Shown piece by piece: positions 11,770 through 25,248 of a stretch of 47,621 nucleotides of DNA; position 1 is the stretch's first letter; each line of letters starts with the position of its first letter. This stretch comes from Ichthyophthirius multifiliis (taxonomy: Eukaryota; Ciliophora; Oligohymenophorea; Hymenostomatida). The notes under the pieces were generated by a model. It did no database searches and was not told where the DNA came from. It worked only from the letters and a program-made list of their open reading frames with translations. The position numbers and the translations under genes are program-made. The DNA is taken from NCBI RefSeq assembly GCF_000220395.1, contig NW_004086419.1, positions 1-47,621 of the forward strand, read 5' to 3'.

Positions 11770-12960
11770 TCAACTTTTAATGAAATCATATATTAACAAA
11801 AAACTGCCTAAAATAAAGAAAAGCATACTCCAAGTAAATCCTACATCTTTATTATATTTATTAGCAATTACTAATTATTTATTGGCTCCATCAATATTAT
11901 TTGTAGATTTCTAAGCATCCTAATAAACTAAATAAAAAAAATAAAAAATTTATTTATAAAAATAAATAACTCTAAAAAGTAGTTTAATCTTATTATTAAA
12001 GTGTTTCTGAAAAGCTATTTAATAATTAAACGAATTCTTATATTTATGTATTTATAGAATCTATTTTTTATTAATCACATTAAAATTCTTTCTATAACAT
12101 TTTATTTTCTTATTCTAGTTCTTAATGTTTAGAATCTAAACCATTAGACTAACTATTTCCTTCTAAATCTTCTTGTTTTTCTCTTTTTTTTTTATTTAAA
12201 ACGATTTTATTGCTTTCATTTTAACTCAATAATCTTTTTTATTTTTAAGTTATAATATTTTAAAATATATATATATATATATATACTTTTATAATCTTAA
12301 TTATTATTATTATCTATGTTATTAAAAACTCTAAAAATAATTACCGACTTCTTTTAATTATTATAATAAACAATCTATAGATGATTTTATATGCATAGCT
12401 TCGCTTTTTATTTTTTTCAAATTTTTTTTTTTTTTTTTTTTTACGTTTTATTTCTCGCTTTATAAGTGGAGTTTTCTCCATAAAATTTGCTCTTCAATTA
12501 ATCTATTTTATCACTTATTTTTTAGATTGATTATCTTTTATTTTTTTTATAATATAATTTTTTTTTATAAAAAATAAACATAATTTACCTAACCTAAAAG
12601 TCTAATTCTTCTCTTTATTACTCAGTAAATGCATTTTTTCTTTTATATAAAAATCGAAAAATTGAAGATTTTTAATTATTATTTTTAAATAATTTTACTC
12701 AAATGAAGATGTACAAAAATAGCTTTATTTACTTTCATTTAAAACATTTTGAATAGTTTTAATACTAATAATCTTTTTATATTATATTATTAGAAAAAAA
12801 TATATATAAACAAAAATATTAATTTGATTGAAATTACTATATCTTTAGATATAACATTGAAAAGTTCTTATTTTTCAGTAATTTACTTTTAATTTTTATA
12901 TTTGCTAACTTAATGTTCACTTGCTTCGCTTTTAATTTATTTTGTAATATCTAAAATCAT
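11770..12960 (-). CDS. Syntaxin-18/Ufe1-type Qa-SNARE
   Basis: Six exons (12960-12838, 12772-12594, 12534-12445, 12403-12287, 12233-11971, 11927-11770) splice in exact phase to 309 aa. The introns are 41-65 nt. The start MILDITKQIK resembles the N-terminus of animal syntaxin 18 (MAVDITLLFR). A central segment with TEAMHIKSSID and KEVGNYFQS matches the SEAI...RTAVLDF region of that family. The helical lead-in is HQELEQENKMLQ. The SNARE helix follows (IQEFVQLLNSFSETLQQQDQ, with a Gln-rich centre that should hold the zero-layer Gln). Then come NIDGANKQLVIAN and a C-terminal anchor (FTWSMLFFILGSFLLIYDF) ending in a short IKS tail. The known role is fusion of Golgi-derived vesicles with the ER. 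The length fits the family (about 335 aa in human). Confidence 0.87.
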
Positions 12961-13099
12961 ATTTTTTTAATTATTTTAAAATAATTTTAAAGAAAAAAGC
13001 AATTTATAAATTATAAAAATAATATTTATAAATTTTGTTTATATATTATAATTGAATATTTACATATATAAAAAAATATAAAATTATAATAATTTAAAA

Positions 13100-14211
13100 T
13101 CAACTAATTTTCTATCCTTCATACCATACTCCTTCTTTTTCAATATCATTTGTATTTTTATATTTACCTTTCCCATGTTACTTTCCATTAAACCAATAAC
13201 CTTTATAGACTTTCCCATCAGGCCAATAAAACTCTCCATAACCTTATTTTCTAAAAAAAATAAAAAAAAACACATATTAATAAATACTTATCCTCAAAAT
13301 ATTCCCCTACATATTTTCTTCCATCAGGCCAAAAAAACTATCCTTCCCCATGCATTTTATTGCATTTCCAATCTCCCATATAAATTCTGTTATCACTCCA
13401 CCTATATTATCCTATCCCTTCAATATCATTATTCTAAAAATTTCCATGATATTAACTCCCATCAGCCCATGAGAAAATTCCTTCTCCATGTTTTGCCCCC
13501 ATATAATACATTCCTTAATAACTAGAACCATCTATCCACCTTTCAATACCCAACCCATGTTATTTATCCTTATACCACTACCCTGTATAACTTGCACCAT
13601 CCCTATGTATATAAATACCATCTCCATGTGCTTTATCGTCTATCCATTAACCTTCATATACATCGCCATCTCCATGTATTAGTCTTCCTCTTCCATTTGC
13701 CATATCGTTTTACCAGTAACCTTCATATATAGATCCATCTGGCCATATTTATTTTCCTCTGCCACATCTTTAGTTATTTTTCCATTAACCTATATAATAT
13801 CTTTATTTTTATATTTTTTTATTTAAAAATAAAGATAAAAAATTACACATTTTATTCTATTTGAATTGGCGATAAATATTATAAATCTTAATTAAAATCA
13901 TCATTTTCATCATAAATAAAATCACCGAGCTTTTCTAAAACTGTTCTTGTAAAATTATTAGAATAATCTGGAAGCCAAATTTCCTATTAAATTAATTTTT
14001 GCTTATTGAACTCGTTAAAAGGTTTATTTTGATTTAATTGATTTTTTTTAAAGCTTGATTTATTTGAATTTTGCTAAAAATAATTTCGATTGTAATTTTC
14101 CTTTTCTGCAGAAATTAATTCGTATTAAATTAATGAATTTTATTTTTTGCTAGTCATTTAATAGTTTTTATCAATTACATTTTAATCATCACATGAACAG
14201 GCATTTCCCAT
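13100..14211 (-). CDS. MORN-repeat protein with dual N-terminal acylation signal
   Basis: Three exons (14211-13847, 13800-13288, 13250-13100), with introns of 46 and 37 nt, splice in phase to 342 aa. The protein starts MGNACSC: Gly2 is a typical N-myristoylation site and Cys5 and Cys7 are likely palmitoylation sites, so it should sit on a membrane. About 110 polar residues follow, then nine MORN repeats with units such as YEGYWQNDMANGRG, YEGQWIDDKAHGDG, YMGDWKCNKMHGEG and YKGYWFNGKQHGKG. MORN proteins link membranes to cytoskeleton and are common in ciliate cortex and cilia. No kinase or other domain is fused. The end is TGA 13100-13102. Confidence 0.92.
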
Positions 14212-14638
14212 TGTTTTTATTGATTATTTTATGATAAATTTTGAATATTTTTAAACTTTTTTTAATTGAAATTATGTTAACTAATATATATATTTATATA
14301 TTTTTTTATGATTTTTATATTTTATTTTTTTAAGGAATGTTTAAAAATATAAATTATTTATTTTATCAATATTTTTATATAATATTAATTCATTTAATAT
14401 ATAATATATTTTATATTTAAATAATATTTAAAATTATATTGAAATTACTTTAAAATAAGATTTTCGTTTTAATAATAATTATTAATTTTTATTAATTAAT
14501 TCTCATAAAATTAAATTATAAATTATATTAAAAAAATAAAATATATAACAAAAAAAAAAAAGCATTAAAAAAGGTAATTAATAATGAAAAATATTAGATT
14601 TTATTTATTAACTATAAATAAAAAAATAATATAGTAAA
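14212..14638. other. AT-rich bidirectional spacer
   Basis: A 427-base region between the divergent starts of the MORN gene (minus) and the zinc-finger gene (plus). It must hold both promoters, but I see only A/T-rich sequence with poly-A tracts near 14551-14561. Confidence 0.6.
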
Positions 14639-15625
14639 ATGTTGAACAATTAGAAATCTTTGAATTGTACTTAAAAAAACGAGGTTAATTATCAATAATC
14701 TTAATAAATAAATTTATTATTATTATAATAATAATAATAATAACAAGTATTAAAAATATGATTATTATTATATAATAAATTATATATATATTAATAAAAC
14801 AATAGAATTTATAAGGAAGTGAGTAAAATTAAAATCCGAATTAGGGTATATAATATAAAAATATCGATTTATAAAAATATATATATATATTTATATTTAG
14901 GTAATAGTGACGAATATAATTTATAATATTATTAATAAGAAGCTTGTAGACTTTACATTGCAAATGTAGTTTTAACAAACTAAGTATTTATTTTATAATA
15001 AATAAAATATTTATTTTATAAAAAGGTTAAAGAATTGCTATAAGAAAAAAATGATTTATTGATAAAGTATTAAAAATTAGAAGTATAAAAATTATATTAA
15101 ATTATTAAAAAAAAAATTGATTAATAAAATATATATAAAGAAATTTTAAAAATATTAATTTAATTACTTTTGTTTTAAATATTATATGTTTTAAATTAAA
15201 TAAATATATATATATATATATAATATTAATTTATTTATATATATATATTTATAGTTTTTATTTTTATTATAGAAAAATAATAGGACGAATAATTAAATCT
15301 AGATGAAGAAAGAAGAATTAGACATAGAAGAGCCGCGCATGAAATAGAAAGACATTATAAATGTTTTTCTGAAAGCTGTGCTAAAAAATATGGATCTGAA
15401 GGTTCATTAGCTTAACATATAAAACTAAAACATCCAGAATTATATTAATAAATATCTTCAAATATATCTCAAAGCTTATAAGGAGGAAATGATAAAAGTG
15501 TAGTCTAAAAAACTGAAAATAGTGATAGTTAAACTAGTTAATCATAAAATGAATAAAGCCGTAATTAAAAATATAATTTTATTATATAAATTTTAATTTA
15601 ATAAAATAGAAAGCTTAAAAAATGA
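14639..15625 (+). CDS. Single C2H2 zinc-finger protein
   Basis: The start ATG at 14639 opens a short exon. Introns at 14684-14805, 14846-14900 and 14984-15025 fit in phase. The last intron ends near 15283, or less likely 15272; its donor is ambiguous (15083 or 15188). The centre is a helical Lys/Glu/Leu segment (VKELLQEKNDLLIKYQKLE). The last exon encodes RRIRHRRAAHEIERHYKCF and one C2H2 finger with spacing C-x4-C-x12-H-x4-H, in which KKYGSEGSLAQHIKLKHPEL is the finger helix. The YGSEGSL-x-H-IKLKH signature is shared by eukaryotic C2H2 proteins of unknown role. The tail is Gln/Ser-rich and ends at TGA 15623-15625. It may bind nucleic acid; that is inference. Confidence 0.82.
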
Positions 15626-16398
15626 TAAATGAAAAAAATACATTAAAAAAAAATATTAAATTTATTTTTAATTATTTTTATAATTATTTTGTAAAAAATA
15701 AAAATTTAAAACTAATTTTTTTTTAAAAAAAAATCATTAACTTTTCAATAAACTTTTTATCAAAATCATCATATAATATAATATAGACTATAATCATATT
15801 TTACACACAAAAATCTTAGTGTATATTTATTTCCTAAACCTATTAAAAAGAAGGTATATATAGTAATCCGATATGCTATTTAAGATTTTTATTCACCTTA
15901 TAGAACGATTAAAAAATTCCTTTATTTTTAAATTTTTCTTAAAAAATTTAAATCTTATTAATTGTCTTCATTTAAATAAAAAAATGTTTAATAACTAAAA
16001 GTAAATAAATATATTTTATTTTGTCTTAAATTTATCATTAAGAATTTCTTTGATATGTTAAAATGAACGAAAACAGAATTAAAAAAATAATACATTACTT
16101 AATATTTTAAAATAATTTTTTTTTTTTAATAATATAATAAATTAATTTAAATATATATGTTATAGACATTTTCATATTATTTGATATAAAATTTTAATTA
16201 AAAATTTTTCAATTACAAAAATATAAAATATAAATTAATATATTTTCTATCATAATTTAAAATTAAAAAGTAATAATATATATATAAATATACATATATA
16301 TAAATACATATATATATTTATTTTTAAAATAAAAAATATATCCAAACTTAAATTAATTAATTTTCTATTTTTTAATTAAAAAACAAAAGAAATTATTT
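15626..16398. other. Spacer with a doubtful minus-strand reading frame
   Basis: Region between the zinc-finger gene and the 3' end of the TmcB-like gene. On the minus strand a frame opens at the ATG complementary to 15969-15971. For about 75 codons it gives plausible amino acids (for example GLLYIPSFQQVQEINIHQDF and LYDDFDKKFIEKLM). It then runs without a stop into antisense of the zinc-finger gene. It may be a small unknown gene with an unseen 3' intron, or chance. The rest is A/T-rich. Confidence 0.35.
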
Positions 16399-19300
16399 TC
16401 ATATTTTAATTTCTAAAGAAATTTTAATCATATTTAAAATATTTGGATCTGACGAAGACCTTTCCATTGGAATAATCAAGAAGCCTCTCCTCACATAAAT
16501 AAATATTTAAAAAAAACTCTTTGTTAAATACATATAAACTAAAATAAAAGAAACCAAATAAACGGTACCTCCTATTGAATATAAAAGAATTATTTAATAA
16601 CTTTATTCATCAATTAAACTATTTATATTTTCATATAAAATTTCCGTTATTTTTTCTATTAAAATAAAATGCAAAAAATTTACTTCAGTTTCCTATTAAT
16701 AAACTCCCTAGTTAACCTATTAAGTAATAAAATTAGTAGGATTAACATAATCTTTATTTCTGAACATTTAAATTAAAGATGATATCGAACTTTAAAATCC
16801 TCTATTAATTATTCCTTCCAAAGCATTATAGCAAACATTCATTTCATAAGTGTTAAAAATTTCAGATCTTTAGCAATTTCCGGATTAATTTATTAGTTAA
16901 TCAAGCTATTTCTATAAATCAGACTATATAGAAGAATTAAGAATAGCTTATTAAAAATCCTAAGAAAAATAATCATAAGACTAACTTAAATGTGTTTAAT
17001 ATTCTTTTAACCAAACACCATATTCTGCTTATGTAAATAATTATATATTATAATTTTTAAAAACATATTAGTTTGTAAATATATCAGATGAAACTACTGC
17101 AACAGCATAATTATTTGCAGATTTCATAAATTAAAAGTTTTAATCTGAGCTATATATAGTTAAAGATTTTTAAAAAAACATTATTATTTATCCCTATAAA
17201 AAAAATATATATATATTTAAAAATCAATAAACATTATAAAAAATTACTATAATTCCCAATATTGAACACATAACCCAAATAAAAATAACAGCAAGAATTT
17301 TCGGTGCAATATTGATAGTTTAATCATTAGTTCTATCACTTAAATAGATATTTTTTTTCTTAGTGATATGTTTTTGATTATTTTTATTATTATTTTACTA
17401 ATTTTATTATTCATCATCTTCTAAAGAATTACTAATTTACCAATAATTACTCAACAAATATTATTAATTTTGACTTTTTATTTATTATTGGGTGATTCTA
17501 GAAATTTAAATTTCCTTAATAGCTTCCTTTTCCGTTATATGTGAAATCAATTTCAAAAGTTTTTCTTTTTTCTATTTAATGTCAATAATCCCATTAATAA
17601 TCATAATAATAGAAATAATAATAAGCGCCTAAAATATAAAATAAATAATAATATTAAAAATATTAATTTTATCGATTTCATTATCAAGATTCTTTTTTAA
17701 ATTTTCATTTAACTAAATAAGTCCTAAACTCAAATCTTACACATTATAAATAATTTTCTATTAATATTAATCTACACTCAATTATTTTTACATATTATAC
17801 ATATTAAAAACATGAAGCAAATTCTTAATATATTCGACCAAATTAACCTTCAAAATATAAAAAATACCCTCCGAATTTTTCTTAATAACTTAAGTTTCGA
17901 CCATATATTCCTTAAAAGATTTCTAATATTCATATTTTTACACTTCATTTAAAAAAGCATTAAAGCTTTCATAAGCTTTCCAAAAAGCCTAAATACTACT
18001 AGTTTAAGCGTACTAAAAATATTCCTAAACAGGTTTCTTTTCTAAATATTTCATTTACATTTACAAATTCATAAAAATAACTTATTAGCACACAGGAATT
18101 AAAATTTTTGTAGAAAAAAATGTATTTTTTAAATTTTCCTTAAAAAAAAAATATTAATCTAAGTATAAGTAACCGCTGCAATTACAAAAATCAAAAAAAT
18201 CGAAATTTAACTAAAAAGTTCCATTTTAACTAACTTAACACAATAGGGATAAGAACTATCATTTGCAAGTTTATTTATGATTTTTAAGCTATTAGTAATC
18301 ACAGTTTTTTACATATAAATTTTTTACTAATTAACTTTTCCGAAAGTTCTTTAATTTGATTTATCCATTAATTCTTTTTCTTAAAGATTATATTAAAGAT
18401 TTGAGTCAAAACTGCTAATAGAACGATTTAGATCTTATATAGAAATAAAAGACCGTTCTAAATTCTATTTTTCGTTATCTAAACAGATTTTTTCTTAATC
18501 ACTATCTTCTTCGTCACTATCTTCTTCCTCATCTTCATCTTCGTCTTCGTTTTTGTTTTTGTTTTTGTCTTCATCATCGTATTTTATGTTTTATTCGTAA
18601 TTTTAAAAATTTGACTTTTTTAAGTTTTCGTTATTAATTTATTCTTACAAACTAACGCTTTCACAACTTTAGATTACTTATTAATTAATTTTTAATAAAT
18701 TTATTAAAGATTGGTTTTCGTTATGTTATTTATGTAAAGGAGATCCAATAGTGCCTAATTCACTTTCTTAAAATTACCGAGGTGTGATATCTAGATTTTA
18801 ATTTGAAAAAGCTGTTTTTTCTTCAATCATATTTCTTGTAGTATCATTTTGGTCATTTTAAATAGTTTATTCCTGTTGAATTATGACAGATTTTCGCATT
18901 GGACGAATATTATCGTTTTGCCTTTTTTTTATATTTTGATAAACTTCGACTATAGAAGAATGCTATTTTTTTAAAGAGGCATACGAGCTTTTTTTTTATT
19001 ATAATTATTGACTTTGTTGCAGAATTTTAGAAACCATTCTTCCTATTGATTTTTTGCTATTTTTATATAAGCTTATTCCATTAATTTCTATTATATAAAT
19101 TTTCTCATTGAAATTTTTCTAGTTTTCGTAATAAAAAATGCTAGTTTAGTTAACCTAAATTTAAATATCAACATTACAAACTTCTTTATCGAAATACTTC
19201 TAATACATTTTTTATTTTATTTCTATTAAAGTGTCATCTTCAAAATTTTAAAAATTAATTCGATTCTATTAACTTTCGTTTTTTTAAATATAATGAATTC

Positions 19301-22300
19301 CTTTAACATTCCAACTAAATCTATATTATTATTTTAATTATTTAAAAAAAAAATTATGAATATCAATAAAATACCAAATGGAATAAACAATCTAAATTAT
19401 TTATTTTCTGATTTTCTATCTTTTAAATTTGTAATATATTACATTACAATAGTAGAGAATAAAATAATATTAGCTTAATAAATATCCTAAACTTATAATT
19501 AATCGTAACCTAAAGTTGATTATAAAAATAAAAAAAACCTTCAGTAACACCACTAATCCATCCTCCTTAATTGATAATTATATAGTCTAGGGGGTCTTTA
19601 AACTTAAGAAACGCTCCGTAAAATAATAATTCTTAATGTATATTGTTTAAATGTATATCAATAATTAAATATGTGGTAAAAATAAATCCATTTTTATTAA
19701 TTCCGAATACTAATCGAAAGTTATTCAAAACTCGAGGCTAAAAACCTCTAGTCAATTAAAATATTATCTAATCATGTACTTTCCCGAAAACACTTGGCAT
19801 TAAATTCTTTTAAAAGGTAAAAAAAGTATTTAAATTTATAAAAAAAAATATTATAAATATAAACAAGAATACATAAATTTTATAATATATTTAGATTTAA
19901 CTGAAAATATAAATATGAAATAAAATTTATAATATAAATAAAATTTTCTGATAAAATTTAAAAAACAAAAATAAAAACAAAAAGTATATAATAAATATAT
20001 GAAGAATTTATATAAATAAAAATATTAATATCTTTATATATATAATATTAAATATTTAAGATATATATTAAAAAATATAAATATATATTTATATATTTTT
20101 ATATATTAATTTACATTTATCGAATTAATAGAAGAAAATTCTTATTAAGAATACCCGAAAAACTAAGGAGTCCTTTAAGATGTTTATACAATTTTACTTA
20201 ATCCATTTTTATAAGAAATTAAAATAAAGTTACAATCACCATTTATATGTGAAAAAATAGTCATTTAATTCTATTCTTTTTCCTTATTATTTATATAATT
20301 TAAAACAATTGTATTTTTAATTTTTTTACATTATCTATAATTATTAAATTTTATATATGTTTTTCATAAAAATCTGTTTAAAAAGGATCATTTAATATAA
20401 TACTTCTTATAATAATAAGTAATTGAATATAATGAATATTTTATTATTCTTTATTAAACAATTAGGATAATTAATTTTCAAATTATTACGTATTTATAAT
20501 CAGTTTTGTTAATTAGACTTTAAAATCTTCCTATTTATCATATCCTTCTATTAAATGGCCCATAATAGATATTTTTTCTTCTAATAAATTATGTATATGT
20601 TATTTATAATATTCAATGATTTAATTAGAATTTACAAACTGTCTAAAAGTTATTTATTATTTTAAATTTTCAGTATTTTCTTTTTTTTTGGACATTCTAA
20701 GCTCATAATAATAATTTTATATCTAATTCTCTATCATATAATGGAAAGAATTCATTATTATTTAAGTTTGTCTATTAAAATACTTCTTATAATATTTTTT
20801 TTGATAATATATAGCCTTTACATATCTTTATCTTTCAAAAATTAAGAAAATTAAATATTTAAATAATAATTCAAAGCATTAAAAATCCTATATATATAAA
20901 AAATATATTTAATTTAAAATAAAATTATATAAAATAAATTTTTTTATTTATATTAAAATAATAAAATAATTTTTTTTATTTTTAAATAAAAATATTTATA
21001 TTAATAAAATAAATATTATATATAGATAAATATTTATATATTTATATATAATATATTATAAATATATAATAAATATATATAATATATATATATAATATAA
21101 ATATTTATATATATATATATAATTAATTATAAAAACCTTTTTTAAAGAATCTATTTCTATTGCTTATTCTATATAATATTCAATATAATCAATAATAAAT
21201 TATTAAAATTATTAAAAATCCTCTTTATATAATGCATAAATTTATATATTTTTTTTTTCAGGAAAAGCATTTTTTTTAAGTAGAAAACAAGGGCATTTTT
21301 TATTAATACATACATTAAAATGTGTTGAAAAATATCCCATAACAACCACATAAGAAAACTCATTATTCTAACTTTATTAAACTAATCTATACATTTATTA
21401 ACAGAACCCAATAATTAATTTTGAATCTTTTATTTAATTCAAATTTATAGCATCAAAGTAGACTTTTCTTATTTAGTTTCCTGTGTGAATATAAGAAAAG
21501 CAAACAATAATAAAAAAAGCAATCAAAAATTCAAAAATAATATCATTTTAACCAAAAAAATTTATTTAATTATTCATAAAAACAATAACTATGGACAAAA
21601 AATAACTCAAAACACATGTTTTTTAAACAAACTATTTATAAAAATCACACTAATAACTATTTACAATCATTATCTAATAAATCAAATACATACTTATTAC
21701 TATTCCTACAATAAAATTTCCTATATTAATTTTATATGAATTAAATAGTACTTATAAAATATCCAAAATTATTAAAATAATTTAATTTTCCCCTACTTTT
21801 GGTGCTAATTAAAACTAACTAGAAAATTCAATATCTATATATATATAACCAATAATAATTATAATTAATACAGTTAAAAAAATATCTATAATAATAAAAA
21901 TATAATACACAATTTGTTAAAATTATAACACATCAACATATTATTATAAAATTATATTTATAAATAAATCTAATTTCGCTGATGTAATATATTTGGAATT
22001 CCATATGCAATAAAAAACTGCATATGAAATATAATTATTCTTGATATTTATATCTTTAAATAAATTTTCGGGGTCATATTTTGATATTTTATAAAGTGAA
22101 AATATAAAAAGCAAATCTATAAAAATCAAAAATATTAAGCTGTATAAAAAAGAAAATAATTTTAATTTGTTTTGTATTGAAAACGGACGGAAAATCATTA
22201 AAAATTAATAAAATATATCATAAAATCCCTCTTAATTATTTTCTTAAAATAAAGTTCCTTTGAATAAGCTAAATAATTAAAGATAATATATTATATTCTA

Positions 22301-22396
22301 TATTGTATAATAAAATTTTCCATATTTATTTTAATTGGTTTCTATAAAAATAAAAAAAAATTGGGATGATAAGGATTTCATTATATATTAATCCAT
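16399..22396 (-). CDS. Giant TmcB-like multi-pass membrane protein with PAS domain
   Basis: Seven exons splice in phase to about 1710 aa: 22396-21137, 20887-20460, 20334-20115, 19806-19375, 19265-18174, 18138-17233 and 17193-16399. Residues 1-330 hold many hydrophobic helices (for example LFSFLYSLIFLIFIDLLFIF and FEFLIAFFIIVCFSYIH). The family's Cys motif CINKKCPCF sits near 340, then a helical linker follows. A PAS domain covers roughly 590-740 (GDCNFILISYKNG, FFGYSQQEF, NLMPSVFGKVHDQ, FRLVFGINKNGF, YIIINQGGWISGVTEGFF). Next come a CNVDIQIQ domain, a strongly acidic stretch near 18490-18570, and several further helices. A last helix near 1670 is followed by RRGFLIIPMERS. This order is that of the large ciliate TmcB/PAS family; the sensory role is inferred from the PAS domain. 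Confidence 0.88.
19807..20114 (-). other. Intron splitting the PAS domain
   Basis: A 308-nt GT-AG phase-0 intron, the longest I could define in this gene. It joins SSINSIN to NLMPSVFGK, the two halves of a motif continuous in family members. The other introns of the gene are 35, 39, 109, 125 and 249 nt. Confidence 0.8.
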
Positions 22397-23513
22397 TTTA
22401 ATTCTTTTTTTTGTTTATTATTAACTAGTATTTTTTATAAATAAAAAATATATTTATTTATTTATTTATTTAATAATAAATAGTAATACTCTTGAAAATA
22501 TTTAAATTATATATATATTAAAAAAATAAAAATGTAAATAATATTTACATATATAAAAATATAAATACAATTTTTTTAACTAAATTATTTTAAAAATATA
22601 ATAATAAATTAAAGATTAAAATTTTTAAATTAAAAAATAATTCTTTTATATATAACATATTATTAAATCAAATATTTTTTAATAATTTATCTTAAATAAT
22701 AATAATTTAAAAATTTGGAAAAAAAATTACAAAATTTATATTTAAATAAGTTTTATTTATTTAAAAAAGTAGTAAATAAATATAAATATATAAATATATA
22801 AATATATAAATATATAAATTTAGAAGTATTTATAAGTTTCTTTTTTTCGTTATTTTTATTAATATGTTTTTTTATTTAAAAAAAATTTTAAATATAATAC
22901 TTATTAAATTTAGAAAAATTTTTATTTTATAATATTTTTTTTTTTTATTATTTAATAAAAAATTTCTAATATTTATTAATTAAATTCATAAATTTAACAT
23001 CTAAAATATGCATTGATACATATATCTATAAAAATATTTTAATATATTATTAACATATCATAAGTTATAATTTTTATAAATTTCCATATATATGACTAAT
23101 TTTTACTTTAAATATTTTAAATTAGATTTTTTTATTTTATTTTAATTAAATATTTTTAATATATTTTTTTATTTCTTAAAATTAATAATAATGTTTTTAA
23201 TTAATCTATTAAATTTTGCTAATTTATAGATAATATTATTGTTAATCTAATAATACAATTTATTAGTTTTTATTAATTTTTCAATTGATTTATTATTTTA
23301 TTTAATTAATTACAAATATTAGTTTTTATACGAAAAATTATATTCATTGTATTTTTAGACTATATAGATTAGTTTTGAAATATAATTAAAATTATAAAGA
23401 AATAATAAAAAGATAAAATAAAAACATTTACATTAATATTAAAAAAAGTATTGAATTTTATAAAAAAACTAATAAATATTTATAATTCAAAAAAAATGTT
23501 TATATATATGTTT
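22397..23513. other. AT-rich intergenic region
   Basis: About 1.1 kb with no coherent reading frame on either strand. It contains a short tandem array of a 7-8 base TAAATAT-type unit near 22780-22822 and long poly-A and poly-T tracts. It lies upstream of the TmcB-like gene and downstream of the next minus-strand gene. Confidence 0.6.
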
Positions 23514-23800
23514 TCAATATTAAAAACTCCTCTTAAATAGAGGTAATTATAAAGAATTTAAAGATATATTTCTAATTAAACCTTGTGATGCATTAATATT
23601 ATAATTTTTATAAGGAAAAATTTATCCATTATTATTTTATTAAATATTACAATCATCTTAATTTTAATTTTCATAATTTAACTTATTATATTAACTAATT
23701 TTTTATTTTAATCTTCTCAATTTAAAAAATAAATAAACTAACCAAAATACTAAATAAAAACATATGATTGCGAATGAAATAAGAGCTTATTTTTATATAA

Positions 23801-23835
<35 letters not shown>

Positions 23836-24383
23836 TTATTAATTAAAAATTAAAATTACTTTTCCAAAATACATTATAATAATAATCATTAAAAGATATA
23901 AATGTTGAATAAGAAATTATTAATTAAACAATTTCTTATTAATATACACCTTATAAAAAATTATTTATTATCAATAATTATTGAGAAATTTTGTTTTTCT
24001 ATATCTTCGAATAATGCTTCATTTTAGAAATTAATTTTTTAACTTTATACTTTATTATAAAATATTCGTGGATTAGATAAAAAAGGACAATGTCTTAAAT
24101 TATAACTATTTACTATTTTTTCATAGCATGATATTTCTTAATTACCTTATAATAGATAGACATTAAATATAGTACTATCTATTGGATTTTTTCTTTATAT
24201 ATTAATTTCGGATGAAAAAAAAACAGATCCATGTGTATTTATGTAATCAGATTGTTAATAATTTATATTTATTCTATATAATTAATTCTATTAAACATTA
24301 ATAGAATTTTATAATTAAAATTAAAGACATTGAAGCATTTATATTATTTTTAATAAAAATAATGTCAAATAAAAATATACCAT
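23514..24383 (-). CDS. Putative type I membrane protein
   Basis: The start ATG (complement of 24381-24383) opens a hydrophobic signal-like N-terminus (MVYFYLTLFLLKIIQMLQC). An apparently extracellular part follows, containing THGSVFFSSEINIQRKNPID and RHCPFLSNPRIFY. A second exon begins after an AT-microsatellite intron whose donor is at 23859. It encodes a membrane helix (LISFAIICFYLVFWLVYLFF), a basic KLRRLKQK stop-transfer and a polar tail ending in LFKRSFQY before TGA 23514-23516. Joining the halves needs a one-base frame change, best placed in the A6 run 23955-23960. It could be a cell-surface or vacuolar receptor-like protein; I recognise no family. Confidence 0.6.
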
Positions 24384-24536
24384 TTTTTATAAAAAAAAAC
24401 AAAGAACAAAAGCAAATTAAATAATTAATATTTTATTATAATAAAAATATAATAAATATATATTGATTGTTAAAAATAAATAAATATATATTATAAAATA
24501 ATTAGATTATATATATAATATAAAAAAATAAAATTA

Positions 24537-24586
<50 letters not shown>

Positions 24587-25248
24587 TATGTTTTTTTTTA
24601 ATTCTTATAATATTACTTAACATTATTATTTTAACAAAAAAACAGCTAAACATATTCAATGACAATGTTATATTTTCTATATTTAAACATAAAATCAATT
24701 AACAAACCCTTTACTATATAAAAAATAAATTTAAAAAATTTTAATATTATTTATTATAAATAAAAATATTCAATTAACTTTAATAGCAAACATATAAATA
24801 CTTAAATAAATATATTTTTTTATATATTATAAATTTTTATAAATTCTTTTTATATTTTATTAAATATTTTTTTATTTTGCTATTATTATTAATTGTTTAT
24901 ATTTAAAATTTTATGGATTAATAAATCCTTAGATTATTATTAAAATAAAAACTTTAATATTATAATTATATATATCAAAATAATTAATAATTTATTATAT
25001 TTGGTTAATATATTTATTTATTTTATGTTAAATCTAATTTTTAATTTTTATTTTCAAATTTAAGATAATTCTATTATTCTGTATTTTTTTTTTCTCGTTT
25101 TAAACTTTAAATGTCTTATTTTGATTTTATTTTTAACTTTCTATATTTTATAGAATTTTAGTTTATTGGATTTTATTTAATGATTTAATTCTATTTATAT
25201 TAGACCAAAAAAGCTATTCTTAAGTTAAATTATACTAACTTTCTCTAT
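24384..25248. other. AT-rich region with coding-like tail sequence
   Basis: Mostly A/T, with a long TA microsatellite at about 24542-24582. At 25030-25248 the minus strand keeps an open frame with protein-like composition (QEQLFWSNINRIKSLNKIQQ). It lies directly past the stop of the coiled-coil gene but in another frame, beyond an A11 run. It may be that gene's true C-terminus if the run length is wrong, or a decayed exon. Confidence 0.45.

Noticed and set aside
13175-13682. Plus-strand open frames of 60-116 codons
   Set aside because: They are antisense shadows of the MORN-repeat gene.
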